A stretch of 64,000 nucleotides of DNA from positions 1,060,501 through 1,124,500 of the forward strand of contig NZ_CP040517.1 in assembly GCF_005849285.1 (NCBI RefSeq). Reading direction: 5' to 3'. The translations under genes were made by a program, and so were the position numbers. Under the pieces are notes generated by a model. The model did not search any database. It saw nothing but the letters and a program-made list of their open reading frames with translations, and was not told the DNA's origin. The stretch comes from Luteithermobacter gelatinilyticus (GTDB lineage: Bacteria; Pseudomonadota; Alphaproteobacteria; Sphingomonadales; Emcibacteraceae). Positions within the stretch are counted from its first letter, which is position 1. Every line of letters begins with the position of its first letter. Below are positions 25,929 through 35,672 of the stretch, piece by piece.

Positions 25929-26402
25929 GTGCCTTCGGGGCAGTGGCGGCATCATCTCTACCATGTGGGGGTGTCCTATGCCCCGCTGGCGATACTTCTG
26001 GCCTTGTGGATGGGGGTAAGCCTGTTTGTCTTTCTGCTGGCGCTGGGAAGCGGCGCGCTCACAGGGCTGTGGTTGTTCTTCGTTCCGCTAATCATTGCCA
26101 CGCTGGTTGTTTTGCTTTTTCGCCGACGCACGGTCAGCCGCATTCTCATTGGGGCGGGCTGTGCGCTGCTGCTGGCCCCGTCCGTCGGGTCTGTGGCGGT
26201 GCCGTTTGCGATTTTTGAAATCCAGTGGGGACAGGTGATCTTTCGCCTCGGCAATACGGAGGTTTCCTGGGGCTGGTCCATGATGCTGCTTGATCTGCTG
26301 GTCACGATAACCTTGTATTTTTTTGTTGTCAGACACATGTTTGCCTTTGCTTCGGGTTGGCGTCGCGAACATGAGTCCAATTTTCCTGAGAAAGCCTCAT
26401 AA
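25929..26402 (+). CDS. Small membrane protein of unknown function
   Basis: Four hydrophobic segments (PLAILLALWMGVSLFVFLLA, LWLFFVPLIIATLVVLLF, a third around residue 75 and the last about residue 125) in 157 residues. I do not recognise the family. The only usual start is GTG 25929; the frame is open some 80 nt further upstream but without ATG. It follows the two small genes on the same strand at a distance of 146 nt. Confidence 0.55.
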   Translation: MPSGQWRHHLYHVGVSYAPLAILLALWMGVSLFVFLLALGSGALTGLWLFFVPLIIATLVVLLFRRRTVSRILIGAGCALLLAPSVGSVAVPFAIFEIQWGQVIFRLGNTEVSWGWSMMLLDLLVTITLYFFVVRHMFAFASGWRREHESNFPEKAS

Positions 26403-26444
26403 CCTAAAAACATTATAAAAGGACATCGGGATATGCGTTGACAT

Positions 26445-26478
26445 CTCCCTTTTTGTTATTGGCCTCCCTTTTTGTTAT
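26445..26478. repeat. Duplicated 15-mer CTCCCTTTTTGTTAT
   Basis: Copies at 26445-26459 and 26464-26478 (19-bp period) lie between the small membrane protein gene and pntB. Confidence 0.75.
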
Positions 26479-26551
26479 GAGCAATGAGTGGCGCGTTGTT
26501 ATGAGCACCATATTTTCCCGGGGCACGCGGCAAGTCAGTTTCGCAAACGAA

Positions 26552-26586
26552 AACATCCCTCCCGAAAACCGGAAGGGATGTTTTTG
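26552..26586. terminator. Terminator between convergent genes before pntB
   Basis: AACATCCCT / AGGGATGTT with a run of T on both strands (TTTTTG on plus, TTTT on minus). It can stop both the upstream plus-strand genes and the pnt operon. Confidence 0.75.
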
Positions 26587-26619
26587 TATGAAGTCTTGAA
26601 TGCCTTTACAGGGCCTTGA

Positions 26620-28038
26620 CTACATGGCCTTGACGATATCCTCGACCATTTTTTTGGCGTCGGCAAAAAGCATCATGGTATTGTCCCGGAAAAACAGCTC
26701 GTTTTCCACGCCCGCATAACCGGAGCCGAGAGAGCGTTTGACGAACAGGACCGTTCCGGCACTTTCCACATCCAGCACCGGCATGCCGAAAATGGGGCTG
26801 GACGGATCGGTCTTGGCGGCCGGGTTGGTCACGTCGTTGGCGCCGATGACAAAGGCCACGTCGGTCTGACTGAACTGGCTGTTGATATCTTCTAGCTCAA
26901 ATACTTCGTCATAAGGGACATCCGCCTCGGCCAGCAGCACGTTCATATGTCCTGGCATGCGCCCGGCGACCGGATGGATGGCGTAGGAGACCTTAACCCC
27001 TTCTTCCTTCAGAATATCAGCCATTTCCTTCAGCGCATGCTGCGCCTTGGCTACGGCCATGCCGTATCCCGGCACGATAATGACGGAGCCGGCATTTTTC
27101 AGAATGAAGGCGGCATCTTCGGCGCTGCCCTGCTTGACCGGGCGCTCTTCGCTGCCGCCGGTCCCGGCGGGGCCGCTTTCGCCGCCAAAACCGCCCAGGA
27201 TTACGCTGAGAAACGCCCGGTTCATGCCTTTACACATGATGTAGCTCAGGATTGCGCCGGAGGATCCGACCAGCGCCCCGGTAACGATCAGCGCATTGTT
27301 GCCAAGTGTAAACCCGATTCCTGCCGCGGCCCAGCCGGAATAGCTGTTGAGCATGCTGACCACCACCGGCATGTCGGCACCGCCAATGGGAATGATGATC
27401 AGGAAACCGATGATGAAGCTCAGTGCCATGACATACCATAACAGATGCCCACCGCCGCTGGCTGCGCCTTCACTGAGCGCGAACGCCACAATGAGGCCGA
27501 TAATCGCCAGACCGAGGGCGCCATTGATCACATGCCGCCCCGGCAGAATGATTGGTTTGCCGGACATGTTGCCATTCAGCTTGGCGAAGGCAATGACAGA
27601 ACCGGAAAAGGTGATCGCCCCAATGGCCGCGCCAAGCGCCATTTCGATGCGGCTGGCCATATAGATGTTGCCGGCAAAATCGGTGATCCCGAAACTGTGT
27701 GGTTCGCTGAAGGCGGCGCCGGCCACCAGCACGGCAGCCAGTCCCACCAGGGAGTGAAAGGCGGCCACCAGCTGCGGCATGGCGGTCATGGGGATACGCC
27801 GGGCAATCACCAGGCCAACAGCCCCGCCCGCAATGAGGGCAATGATAATCCAGTTATAGCTGACAATTTCCGGATGAAGCACGGTGGTGATGATGGCGAT
27901 GGCCATGCCGAGCATGCCATAGGTGTTGCCCTTGCGGGAAGTTTCCGGGGAGGACAGCCCCCTGAGTGAGAGGATAAACAAAACCCCGGCTACCAGATAA
28001 GCGAGAGCGGTCAGGTCCGCAACCATTTGTTCAGACAT
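26620..28038 (-). CDS. pntB: NAD(P) transhydrogenase subunit beta
   Basis: The 472 residues comprise about nine membrane helices (domain II) and the C-terminal NADP(H)-binding domain III, seen as GYGMAVAKAQH, HPVAGRMPGHMNVLLAEADVPYDEV and NDVTNPAA. With the alpha subunits it couples proton entry to hydride transfer from NADH to NADP. GGGAG lies before ATG. It is the last of three genes in the order pntAA-pntAB-pntB. Confidence 0.96.
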   Translation of the reverse strand: MSEQMVADLTALAYLVAGVLFILSLRGLSSPETSRKGNTYGMLGMAIAIITTVLHPEIVSYNWIIIALIAGGAVGLVIARRIPMTAMPQLVAAFHSLVGLAAVLVAGAAFSEPHSFGITDFAGNIYMASRIEMALGAAIGAITFSGSVIAFAKLNGNMSGKPIILPGRHVINGALGLAIIGLIVAFALSEGAASGGGHLLWYVMALSFIIGFLIIIPIGGADMPVVVSMLNSYSGWAAAGIGFTLGNNALIVTGALVGSSGAILSYIMCKGMNRAFLSVILGGFGGESGPAGTGGSEERPVKQGSAEDAAFILKNAGSVIIVPGYGMAVAKAQHALKEMADILKEEGVKVSYAIHPVAGRMPGHMNVLLAEADVPYDEVFELEDINSQFSQTDVAFVIGANDVTNPAAKTDPSSPIFGMPVLDVESAGTVLFVKRSLGSGYAGVENELFFRDNTMMLFADAKKMVEDIVKAM

Positions 28039-28053
28039 TCTTTAAAACTCCCT

Positions 28054-28419
28054 CTATTTTTTCTGCCCGACCGCATCATCGGAAGCGGGTTTTTCTTTTT
28101 TCTTATACATGGCCAGCATGCGCTGGGTGACAGCAAAACCGCCAAAAATATTGACGGCTGCCAGCGCAACGGCGATCGTGCCCAGAATTTTGGCCAGACT
28201 TATTTCTTCGGGTCCGGCGGCAATTAATGCTCCCACGATAATGACGGAGGAAATGGCGTTGGTCACTGACATAAGAGGGGTATGCAGGGCGGGGGTCACA
28301 CTCCACACCACATAATATCCCACAAAAATCGCCAGCACGAACAAGGAAAGCTGGGACAGAAACGGGCTGGCATGGGCCGTTTGGGTGGCGAGGTCCGCCA
28401 TTTGCTGTAACTTTTCCAT
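28054..28419 (-). CDS. pntAB: NAD(P) transhydrogenase subunit alpha, membrane part
   Basis: The 121-residue protein has three to four helices ([53 protein letters not shown]), corresponding to the C-terminal membrane part of fused PntA. Separate genes for the two halves are usual in alphaproteobacteria. Its ATG shares one base with the stop of the preceding gene. Confidence 0.94.
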   Translation of the reverse strand: MEKLQQMADLATQTAHASPFLSQLSLFVLAIFVGYYVVWSVTPALHTPLMSVTNAISSVIIVGALIAAGPEEISLAKILGTIAVALAAVNIFGGFAVTQRMLAMYKKKEKPASDDAVGQKK

Positions 28420-29600
28420 TAGTTCCCTCCTTTTGTGATATTTGCCGAAAGGTCAGCCGAAAAGTCAGGGTGGACAATCTGGCCCTCTCTGGTCAGAAGG
28501 ATGCCGGTGATAATTTCATCCTCCCAGTTGATGTTGAGAGTTTTGCTGTCCTTATCAACCAAGGGAGTGATGAAGTTCAGCAGGTTTTTGGCAAACAGGG
28601 CGCTGGCGTCTGCTGCCAGCCGGCTGGGCATGTTTAGGTGGCCGACAATCTTTACCCCGTTCACCTCGATGATTTCGCCGGGTTTGCTGAGAGCGCAGTT
28701 GCCGCCCTGTTCCACCGCCAGGTCCACAATCACGCTTCCCGGTTTCATGCTGTGCACCATCTCTTCGGTGATCAGCAGAGGCGCCGGTCGGCCCGGGATC
28801 AGGGCCGTGGTGATGGCGATATCCTGCTTTTTCAGGGTTTCGGCAATGAGTTTCGCCTGTTTCTGTTTATAGGCGTCGCTCATTTCCTTGGCATAACCGC
28901 CGGTGGTCTCTGCCTCGCGGGCTTCTTCGTCATCGACCATGACAAATTTCCCGCCCAGGCTTTCCACCTGTTCCTTGGCGGCTAGGCGCACATCCGTGGC
29001 CGAAATAATGGCGCCCAGGCGCTTGGCGGTGGCTATGGCCTGTAGACCGGCCACGCCGGCCCCCATCACCATCACCTTGGCCGGCGCCACAGTCCCCGCG
29101 GCGGTCATCATCATGGGAAAGGCCCGACCATATTCATACGCCGCGTCGATTACTGCGCGGTAACCGGCCAGATTGGACTGACTGGACAGGATATCCATGC
29201 TCTGGGCCCGGGTGATGCGCGGCATCAATTCCATCGCATAGGCGTCGATCCGGCCCTTGGCATAAAGTTCAAGGCTGTCTTTGGCGGTATAGGGGGAAAG
29301 AGAGGCCACCAGCATGGCCCCCGGTTTAATCAGCGCGACTTCATCCAGATCGCCCTCGCCGGGGCCAAGCGGGCGTTGTACCTTGAAAATGACATCTGCG
29401 TCCCTGTAGGTCTGTTCCGCATCCACGGCAATGCTGGCTCCGGCCGCCTCATAAGCCGCATCAGGAATGCTGCTGCCGTCTCCGGCGCCTTTCTCGACAG
29501 TCACCGTAAAGCCAAGCTCGATGAGTTTTTTTACGGTATCAGGGGTTGCTGCCACGCGTCGTTCCCGGGCGCGTCTTTCCTTTGGTACTGCTAGTTTCAT
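28419..29600 (-). CDS. pntAA: NAD(P) transhydrogenase subunit alpha, NAD-binding part
   Basis: The 393 residues match the alanine dehydrogenase/PNT N- and C-domains: [20 protein letters not shown] at the start, [22 protein letters not shown] for NAD binding, and [23 protein letters not shown]. It forms cytoplasmic domain I of the transhydrogenase. First gene of the operon, its promoter is in the 29601-29890 region. Confidence 0.95.
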   Translation of the reverse strand: MKLAVPKERRARERRVAATPDTVKKLIELGFTVTVEKGAGDGSSIPDAAYEAAGASIAVDAEQTYRDADVIFKVQRPLGPGEGDLDEVALIKPGAMLVASLSPYTAKDSLELYAKGRIDAYAMELMPRITRAQSMDILSSQSNLAGYRAVIDAAYEYGRAFPMMMTAAGTVAPAKVMVMGAGVAGLQAIATAKRLGAIISATDVRLAAKEQVESLGGKFVMVDDEEAREAETTGGYAKEMSDAYKQKQAKLIAETLKKQDIAITTALIPGRPAPLLITEEMVHSMKPGSVIVDLAVEQGGNCALSKPGEIIEVNGVKIVGHLNMPSRLAADASALFAKNLLNFITPLVDKDSKTLNINWEDEIITGILLTREGQIVHPDFSADLSANITKGGN

Positions 29601-30246
29601 GCCGACGTTCCTGTGTTTTTAGTGGTTGTTTTTATCCGTTGAATTTCCGGACTCCTGAAACAAGGGCGGGCTTCCCCAATGTCAGGTCATGTCGGATTCC
29701 CTCCCAAGGGCCGTTCCTGGTGTGCATCTCATCGAGTCAATCTCATTGCAATTCACTCTCACTGGCCACTATGTGTCATAGCGTATTTTTTTGTTTTTGT
29801 TTTTCACGTTGTTTCAAGTTTTGTTGACCGCTCGGGCTTTTCTAACAAAACAGCCAAAAAAACCAGCGGCCCGGTCCCCAAAGATGGTTTCTAGAGTGAA
29901 TTTTGAAGAGGTTGGCTTAATTCTGTTGGCGGATTGCGGCCCGCCTCACGCGGAAGACGCTGCCGGGCGATGCGGGGCATCGGGCCAGGCGTCTGACCCA
30001 GGCGTCTGACAAAGTGAGCGGCCCCAAGCCGCCAACCCAAAGGGCCGGGGCGGTCTGGCCCAGTTCCTGCGGGATTTGGCTGGGCCGTACCGCCAGTATG
30101 ACCTGCACCAAATCCCTAGCTCCTGAACCAGACCTGACCGGCAGAACGGGTCAACCTCTTCAAAATTCACTCTAGTGTAGTCGAAAATTTTAATGCTGCA
30201 ACGCAAAATGTAAATTATTTTCAATTTTTTGCATCGCAGCATTAGA
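29601..30246. other. Gene-free region upstream of pntAA with a MITE-like insert
   Basis: The first 290 bp should contain the pnt promoter; I do not see a clear consensus. The rest is the inverted-repeat element at 29891-30175 and about 70 bp AT-rich DNA before the pepF stop. Confidence 0.6.
29891..30175. mobile_element. MITE-like element with 24-bp terminal inverted repeats
   Basis: The 24 bp at 29891-29914 and 30152-30175 are perfect inverted copies starting CTAGAGTGAATTTTGAAG. The ends fit a TA target duplication outside GAGTGAATT. The 285-bp inside is GC-rich and has no credible gene. Its right end reads, in reverse, the same sequence as 53428 onward (GGTCAGGTCTGG and GGGCCGTACCGC), so this is the longest copy of a family dispersed through the window. 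A 13-bp tandem duplication (29985-30010) lies inside. Confidence 0.75.
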
Positions 30247-32046
30247 TTATTGCAGCTGGTCAATATAGTCCGAGATCATATTCAGCCCCGTGGACCAGAA
30301 TGCCGGGTCAGAGGCATCAAGCCCGAAAGGCGCCAGCAATTCGCGATGATGTTTCGAGCCACCGGCTTTGAGCATGTCGATATATTTTGCTTCGAACCCT
30401 TCGGGGTGTTCCAGGTAGGTGGCATAAAGCGAATTCACCAGGCAGTCGCCAAAAGCATAGGCATAGACATAGAAGGGAGAGTGGATGAAATGGGGGATAT
30501 AACACCAGAAATGCCGGTAGGCGTCATCAAAATGAAAAACCTCGCCCAGGCTTTCCTTTTGCACAGCCATCCAGATTTCACTCAAATCATCGGCGGAAAG
30601 TTCTTTGTCCTTGCGGGCGGTATGGACCCGGATCTCAAAGTCATAGAAGGCAATCTGGCGGATGACCGTATTGAGCATGTCTTCCACCTTGCCGGCCATC
30701 AAACGTTTGCGGCGTTTGTCGTCCTGTTCCTGATCAAGCAGCGACTGGAAGGTCAGCATCTCGCCAAAGACGCTGGCGGTTTCTGCAAGAGTAAGCGGGG
30801 TGGCGGCCAGCAGTTCGCCCTGCTGGGCGGCGAGGACCTGATGCACCCCGTGGCCGAGTTCATGAGCCAGTGTCATGACGTCCCGGCTTTTGCCCAGATA
30901 GTTCAGCAGCAGATACGGGTGAACGGCAGGTACGGTGGGGTGGGCGAAGGCGCCGGGGGCCTTCCCGGGCCGGACGGGGGCGTCAATCCAGGCATTGTCA
31001 AAGAAAGTGCGGCCGATTTCCGCAAGCTGTGGAGAGAATCGTCCATAGGCATCAAGCACGATGGTTGTGGCCTCATCCCACTGGTACAGCTTGTCATCGT
31101 CCCCGGGCAGCGGGGCATTACGGTCCCACCAGTCCAGCTTGTCCCGGCCGAACCATTGGGCTTTCAGCGCGTAATAGCGATGGGACAGTTTGGGGTAGGC
31201 GTCTTTCACGGCGTGGACCAAGGCGTCCACCACTTCCTGTTCCACCCGATTGGACAGGTGCCGTTCGGTGGCTGGAGTCTCATAGTTCCGCCAGCGGTCT
31301 TCAATTTCCTTGTCCTTGGCCAGCGTGTTGGTGATCAGGGTGAACAGGCGGATGTTTTGATCAAAGGTCGTATGCAGCGCCTCGGCGGCCGCCTTGCGGG
31401 CCGCACCGTCACGGCTGCTTAGATGATCCAGGCACGCCTCAAGGCCCAACTGTTGGACCACGCCGCTTTCCGGATCTTTGAAGTCGAACTGAAGCGCCGC
31501 CATCGTCTCATCAAACAGGCGGTTCCAGGCAGCCCGCCCGGTAACGGATTTTTCGTGCAGCAGCTGTTCCAGGTCATCACTTAGCTGATAGGGACGATAT
31601 TGGCGGATGGTCTCAAACCAGGGCTTGTAACGGGCCAGCGCCGTGGACTCTTGAAACCAGTTTTCGAGGGTATCATCTGCCAGGCGATTGATTTCGAGGG
31701 TAAAGAACAATATCGTCGTGCCTATCCGGTTCAGTTTTTCCTGCGTCGTCTGATAGAACTGGCTGATTTTGCCGTCTGTCATATCTTGCGCATGCAGCAA
31801 ACCGGCATAACTATAGATCCGGCCTATCAGTTCCTGCATCCGTTCATAGGTTTTGACGGCCTCCAGCATGGTGGAGGCCTTCAGTTCCGCCACCCGGCCT
31901 TTATAATGCTCGGCGAACTCTTTCGATATGTCTTCCAGCATGGCGTAATCCTGATGCAGTTTTTCGCTGTCCATGGCCGGATAAAGATCCTTAAGATCCC
32001 ACCGGGGAAGAAGCTCGGTATTCAGTGTTTGTGAAGATGAAGGCAT
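30247..32046 (-). CDS. pepF: Oligoendopeptidase F (M3B family)
   Basis: The 599 residues contain the zinc site TLAHELGHGVHQ near residue 390 with the family blocks GKAPGAFAHPT and SPFYVYAYAFGDCLVNSLY. It cleaves peptides of about 7 to 20 residues in the cytoplasm, finishing protein breakdown. It stands alone, divergent from the sigma54 regulator gene. Confidence 0.94.
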   Translation of the reverse strand: MPSSSQTLNTELLPRWDLKDLYPAMDSEKLHQDYAMLEDISKEFAEHYKGRVAELKASTMLEAVKTYERMQELIGRIYSYAGLLHAQDMTDGKISQFYQTTQEKLNRIGTTILFFTLEINRLADDTLENWFQESTALARYKPWFETIRQYRPYQLSDDLEQLLHEKSVTGRAAWNRLFDETMAALQFDFKDPESGVVQQLGLEACLDHLSSRDGAARKAAAEALHTTFDQNIRLFTLITNTLAKDKEIEDRWRNYETPATERHLSNRVEQEVVDALVHAVKDAYPKLSHRYYALKAQWFGRDKLDWWDRNAPLPGDDDKLYQWDEATTIVLDAYGRFSPQLAEIGRTFFDNAWIDAPVRPGKAPGAFAHPTVPAVHPYLLLNYLGKSRDVMTLAHELGHGVHQVLAAQQGELLAATPLTLAETASVFGEMLTFQSLLDQEQDDKRRKRLMAGKVEDMLNTVIRQIAFYDFEIRVHTARKDKELSADDLSEIWMAVQKESLGEVFHFDDAYRHFWCYIPHFIHSPFYVYAYAFGDCLVNSLYATYLEHPEGFEAKYIDMLKAGGSKHHRELLAPFGLDASDPAFWSTGLNMISDYIDQLQ

Positions 32047-32180
32047 GCTTTATTTCCGCTTTTTTTCTCGTAAAAGGTGTAAATTTTCCGGACTTTTGAG
32101 ATTTTTTAACCTTTGTCCCGTATTGGGACATAGAGAGGCTTTTTCAAACTACAAGTATGCGCAAAGGGGAAACGCGCGCA

Positions 32181-33701
32181 ATGACAAAAACGGTTCTGAT
32201 TGTCGATGACGAGGATACCCAGCGTCAAATGCTGAAGATCGCTCTGCAGAAGGCAGGGTATCAGGCCCTGCTTGCCAAAAGCGGACGGGAGGCTCTGGCG
32301 ATGGTTGGTGCCGAGGCTGTGGGGATGCCGGATCTGATCCTTCTGGATTTGGTTCTGGGTGATATTGATGGCATGGAGGTTCTGGAGAAAATCTGCGGAC
32401 AGGATCCGGGCCGTCGTCCGCCAGTGATCGTGCTTACCGCCCATAGCAGTGTGGATAAGGCGGTCAAGGCCATGAAGGCAGGAGCCGTGGATTTTATCGC
32501 CAAGCCCGCTGGCGTGGACCGGTTGCGGGTCTCGATTGAAAATGCGTTAAAACTTCATCAGCTTTCCGGGGAACTTTCCCGGCTGAGCCGCAGGTGGGAT
32601 GGGAGTCTGGGATTTGAGGACCTTCTGGGGGACAGCCCCGTCATGCGCCGGGCCCTTGAACTGGCCCGCAAGGGGGCACAAACCAATGTGCCTGTGCTTC
32701 TGGAAGGAGAAAGTGGGGTCGGCAAAGAGGTTTTTGCCCGCGCCATTCAGGGAAGCAGCGATCGGGCCGGCAAGGCTTTTGTGGTCGTGAATTGTGGGGC
32801 CATTCCCGCCAATCTTGTGGAATCCATTCTGTTCGGTCATGAAAAGGGCGCCTTTACCGGGGCCACGGAAAAACATGACGGGAAATTTGTTGAAGCCGAT
32901 GGCGGAACGATTTTTCTGGATGAAATCGGGGAACTGCCCCTTGACCTGCAGGCCAAGCTGCTCAGGGTTCTTCAGGAGGGCGAGGTGGACCCGGTAGGGG
33001 CCCGGGAACCGGTCAAAATTGATGTCCGGGTGATTTCCGCCACCAACCGAAACCTCAAAGAGTTGGTGGAAGCCGGCCGGTTTCGCGAAGATCTGTATTA
33101 TCGGTTGAATGTATTTCCCATCCTGTTGCCGCCGTTGCGCGACAGGACCGGCGATATCGAAACACTGGCCGTTCATTTTGTTGAAAAAATCAGCCTGTCC
33201 GAAGGGCGGGTTTGTAAACCCCTGTCGCCAGAGGCGCTGAAACTGCTGACCGGGTATTATTGGCCGGGGAATGTGAGGCAGTTGGAAAACGCCATTTTCC
33301 GGGCGGTGATCCTATCGGAAGGAAATGAAATCGGTATTGAAGATTTCCCGCAATTGCTTTCGGCGCGTCAACAAGACCGGTCGGCGGCAGAGAGCCTCTC
33401 GGGGAATGTAAATGGATTCTGTCTTGATGAGGGAGAGGCGGTGGAAAGCTTCTCCAGTATCCGGATACTGGATGACCAAGGGGAGATTCGCCCGATCAGT
33501 GAGGTGGAAAACGATATCATTCGTTTCGCCCTTCGGAAATACGGATATAAAATGTCGGAAGTGGCGCGCCGGCTGGGCATTGGCCGGTCAACGCTGTACC
33601 GGAAGGTAGGGGAACTGGATCCGGATCGGGAACCAGGCCAGGGGGGCGAACGGTCTGCGCGCCGTGACCAGAAGGGGGAGGGCACAGAGAGCGGCACATA
33701 G
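32181..33701 (+). CDS. Sigma54-dependent response regulator (NtrC family)
   Basis: Receiver domain at residues 1-120 ([10 protein letters not shown], phospho-accepting Asp in [10 protein letters not shown] near 57, conserved Lys in AKPAG); AAA+ domain with Walker A GESGVGKE near 176, the sigma54 contact loop GAFTGA near 223 and Walker [14 protein letters not shown]; Fis-type helix-turn-helix [18 protein letters not shown] at the end. It should activate sigma54 promoters when phosphorylated. No partner kinase is adjacent. ATG 32181 has AGGGGA upstream; an in-frame ATG at 32157 would add eight residues. The C-terminal tail after the HTH is unusually hydrophilic. Confidence 0.94.
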   Translation: MTKTVLIVDDEDTQRQMLKIALQKAGYQALLAKSGREALAMVGAEAVGMPDLILLDLVLGDIDGMEVLEKICGQDPGRRPPVIVLTAHSSVDKAVKAMKAGAVDFIAKPAGVDRLRVSIENALKLHQLSGELSRLSRRWDGSLGFEDLLGDSPVMRRALELARKGAQTNVPVLLEGESGVGKEVFARAIQGSSDRAGKAFVVVNCGAIPANLVESILFGHEKGAFTGATEKHDGKFVEADGGTIFLDEIGELPLDLQAKLLRVLQEGEVDPVGAREPVKIDVRVISATNRNLKELVEAGRFREDLYYRLNVFPILLPPLRDRTGDIETLAVHFVEKISLSEGRVCKPLSPEALKLLTGYYWPGNVRQLENAIFRAVILSEGNEIGIEDFPQLLSARQQDRSAAESLSGNVNGFCLDEGEAVESFSSIRILDDQGEIRPISEVENDIIRFALRKYGYKMSEVARRLGIGRSTLYRKVGELDPDREPGQGGERSARRDQKGEGTESGT

Positions 33702-33825
33702 GGGGGTGTAGGTCAGGGGACGTGACGATCCCTCCTCCGGTATCCGGACTTGCATTTTTTTTTCAAACCGTCCTATAGTTCTGCCATAATCCTTTTTTCG
33801 GATACGACCATTTACAGGAAAATAT

Positions 33826-34056
33826 ATGATTTATGTTCTTGCGTTTCTTATTCCGCCGCTGGCGTTGTTATTTCAGGGCAAGATCTTTCAGGCCATCTTT
33901 AATGCTTTGATCTGGGGGGTGGGGCTGTTTTTTGTCTTGCTGGGGGGATGGATCCTCTGGGCCATTGCCGTGGGGCATGCCATTTTTGTCGTTCACGGCG
34001 CTCGTGCCGATGCCCGAACCCAGAAAATCGTCGATGCCATCAAGTCGGGAAAATAA
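33826..34056 (+). CDS. Small membrane protein, YqaE/Pmp3-like
   Basis: Two membrane segments in 76 residues, starting YVLAFLIPPLALLFQGKIFQAIFNALIWGVGLFF, resemble the YqaE/Pmp3 plan (FLPPLAVF, then a helix ending in H-A-I/L). The charged C-terminal tail ARADARTQKIVDAIKSGK is extra. Pmp3 proteins influence membrane potential in stress; function here is not established. AGGAAAATAT precedes ATG. Confidence 0.6.
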   Translation: MIYVLAFLIPPLALLFQGKIFQAIFNALIWGVGLFFVLLGGWILWAIAVGHAIFVVHGARADARTQKIVDAIKSGK

Positions 34057-34057
34057 A

Positions 34058-34080
34058 AAGGGCGGTTTTCACCGCCCTTG
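34058..34080 (-). terminator. Terminator of the gapR-like gene
   Basis: AAGGGCGGT / ACCGCCCTT with a 4-nt loop; on the minus strand it is followed by TTTTATTTT. It also sits 2 nt after the small membrane protein stop on the plus strand. Confidence 0.8.
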
Positions 34081-34120
34081 GAACATGGGGAAAACCCCAT
34101 AAATCCCCCAGAATAAAGGA

Positions 34121-34375
34121 TTATACGCCCCGGGTCATACCCAGCGCCGAGGCATAGAGGTCAATCAGGGCTTCCTGTTCCTGGCGTTCATGATCCTCCA
34201 TTTTGCGCATTTTGATGATCTGACGCATGATCTTTACATCAAAGCCGTTGGCCTTGGCTTCGGCATAAACGTCTTTGATATCTTCGGCCAGATTTTTCTT
34301 TTCTTCTTCCAGTCTTTCGATGCGCTCAATAAAGGACCTCAGCGCATCAACGGCAATGCCGCCTACGTCACTCAT
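34121..34375 (-). CDS. gapR: DUF2312 protein, GapR-like nucleoid-associated protein
   Basis: The 84 residues read as two long helices: [31 protein letters not shown], then [16 protein letters not shown] and a short end. This is the DUF2312 family, whose Caulobacter member GapR binds overtwisted DNA ahead of replication and transcription forks. AGGAGCGG lies in front of ATG. The symbol is by family; single-copy orthology was not tested. Confidence 0.85.
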   Translation of the reverse strand: MSDVGGIAVDALRSFIERIERLEEEKKNLAEDIKDVYAEAKANGFDVKIMRQIIKMRKMEDHERQEQEALIDLYASALGMTRGV

Positions 34376-34483
34376 CTTTGTCCGCTCCTGATTTTTAATC
34401 CTGATGTAATACTGTTGAAGGGGGCACCTTATCGGCCCCGCTCCGATGAGGCAACCTGAAAAAACCGGGAAGCCGGCGTTCTG

Positions 34484-34789
34484 TTACATTTGCTTGTTTT
34501 TTTTCACACTTTCATCCATGCGGCGCAACTGTTCCTCGGTGGCTTCGGTCTGGTGGAGGTTGACCCACTCCCCATAAGGCATGCCATAGATGATTTTACG
34601 GGCTTCCATTTTATCCAGGGTCACTCCTTTTTCCTCGGCGGCTTCCTGATACCAGGTGGCCAGACAGTTGCGGCAAAATCCTGCAAGGCCCATCAAGTCG
34701 ATATTCTGTACATCCGTACGTTTTCTAAGGTGAGCAACCAGCCGGCGGAAGGCGGCGGCTTCGACTTCGGTTCTGGTTTTGTCGTCCAT
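34484..34789 (-). CDS. DUF1244 family protein
   Basis: The 101 residues match DUF1244: AAAFRRLVAHLRKRTDVQNIDLMGLAGFCRNCL followed by WYQEAA and IYGMPYGEWVNLHQ. The FCRNCL pair of cysteines is conserved and may bind metal. Function unknown. AGGAT precedes ATG. It follows the N-formylglutamate amidohydrolase gene on the same strand. Confidence 0.85.
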   Translation of the reverse strand: MDDKTRTEVEAAAFRRLVAHLRKRTDVQNIDLMGLAGFCRNCLATWYQEAAEEKGVTLDKMEARKIIYGMPYGEWVNLHQTEATEEQLRRMDESVKKNKQM

Positions 34790-34868
34790 TACACTATCCT
34801 TTCCATTTCTTTATCCTGTTTATTCCCTTGACAAAGGGGATCAGCCCTACGCCCGATCAGCGGGCGGC

Positions 34869-35672
34869 TCAATAATGTTGAATTTTTTTCAGATCCGGCT
34901 GCTGCTGCAATTCGGCAAGCTCCTGATAGAGAATTTCGCTCCAGCGTCTTTGTCCGCTTTCGTCCAGGATTTCATCCTGGCGGATTTCAATGGTGACTTG
35001 GGGGAAACCGTGATCCGCGCCATGGCGATTCATAGTATGGAACAGGTCCTGACCGGAATAGGGTTTGTTGTCGCCGACCATCAGGCCGTGCTTATGTTGC
35101 AGCCGGTGAATGAGTTCCCGCGCCAGACGCGGATCTCGGTTCCATAACATACCGGCATGCCAAGGCCGACGTACGCCATTCATGACAGGTGTGAAACTGT
35201 GCATACCGCAGACCAGCGGCACATGCCCGGCCCCTTTGCGGTGCCGCACCAGGCGTTCGGCCCGCTCGTGAAATGGCCGGTAAAAACGGTTCAGGCGTTG
35301 CTCGCGCTCCGCTGGGGTAAGGGCCTGATTGCCGGGGATCGTGATGCCGTCGCTGATTTCCGGGATCAGGGTCTTATGATCGGGCTCCCGGTTGGGGTCA
35401 ATCAATAAACGGGAAAAGCGGGCCAGAAGCGCCGGGGCGTTCAGTCGTGCTGATAGCGTGCGGGTAATTGCCGCCATGCCGATGTCCCAGGCGATATGCA
35501 GCTCAAGATGGGACGGGTCAAGGCCAAGACGATCAAATTCATCAGGAATATGATTGCTCGCATGTTCACAGATCAACACCACATCCGCCCGGCCATAAGG
35601 ATTGAGCAGTTCATAGGATTCGGTAATTTCTGTGGCCTCAGTAATTTCGCTGTCAGGCGTTTTTTGTAACAT
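34869..35672 (-). CDS. N-formylglutamate amidohydrolase family protein
   Basis: Family blocks are CEHASNHIPDEFDRLGL, HIAWDIGMAAITRTLSARL, NREPDHKTLIPEISDG and CGMHSFTPVMNG. Enzymes of this family hydrolyse N-formylglutamate to glutamate and formate in one branch of histidine breakdown, but no hut genes are nearby, so another N-acyl amino acid is possible. Length of 267 is normal. Confidence 0.88.
   Translation of the reverse strand: MLQKTPDSEITEATEITESYELLNPYGRADVVLICEHASNHIPDEFDRLGLDPSHLELHIAWDIGMAAITRTLSARLNAPALLARFSRLLIDPNREPDHKTLIPEISDGITIPGNQALTPAEREQRLNRFYRPFHERAERLVRHRKGAGHVPLVCGMHSFTPVMNGVRRPWHAGMLWNRDPRLARELIHRLQHKHGLMVGDNKPYSGQDLFHTMNRHGADHGFPQVTIEIRQDEILDESGQRRWSEILYQELAELQQQPDLKKIQHY

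Noticed and set aside
26403-26619. Possible small RNA between the membrane protein gene and pntB
   Set aside because: There is a terminator and a duplicated 15-mer, but no clear promoter in front of them.
30229-31422. 397-codon frame opposite pepF
   Set aside because: Shadow of a well-conserved gene; no motif or ribosome site.
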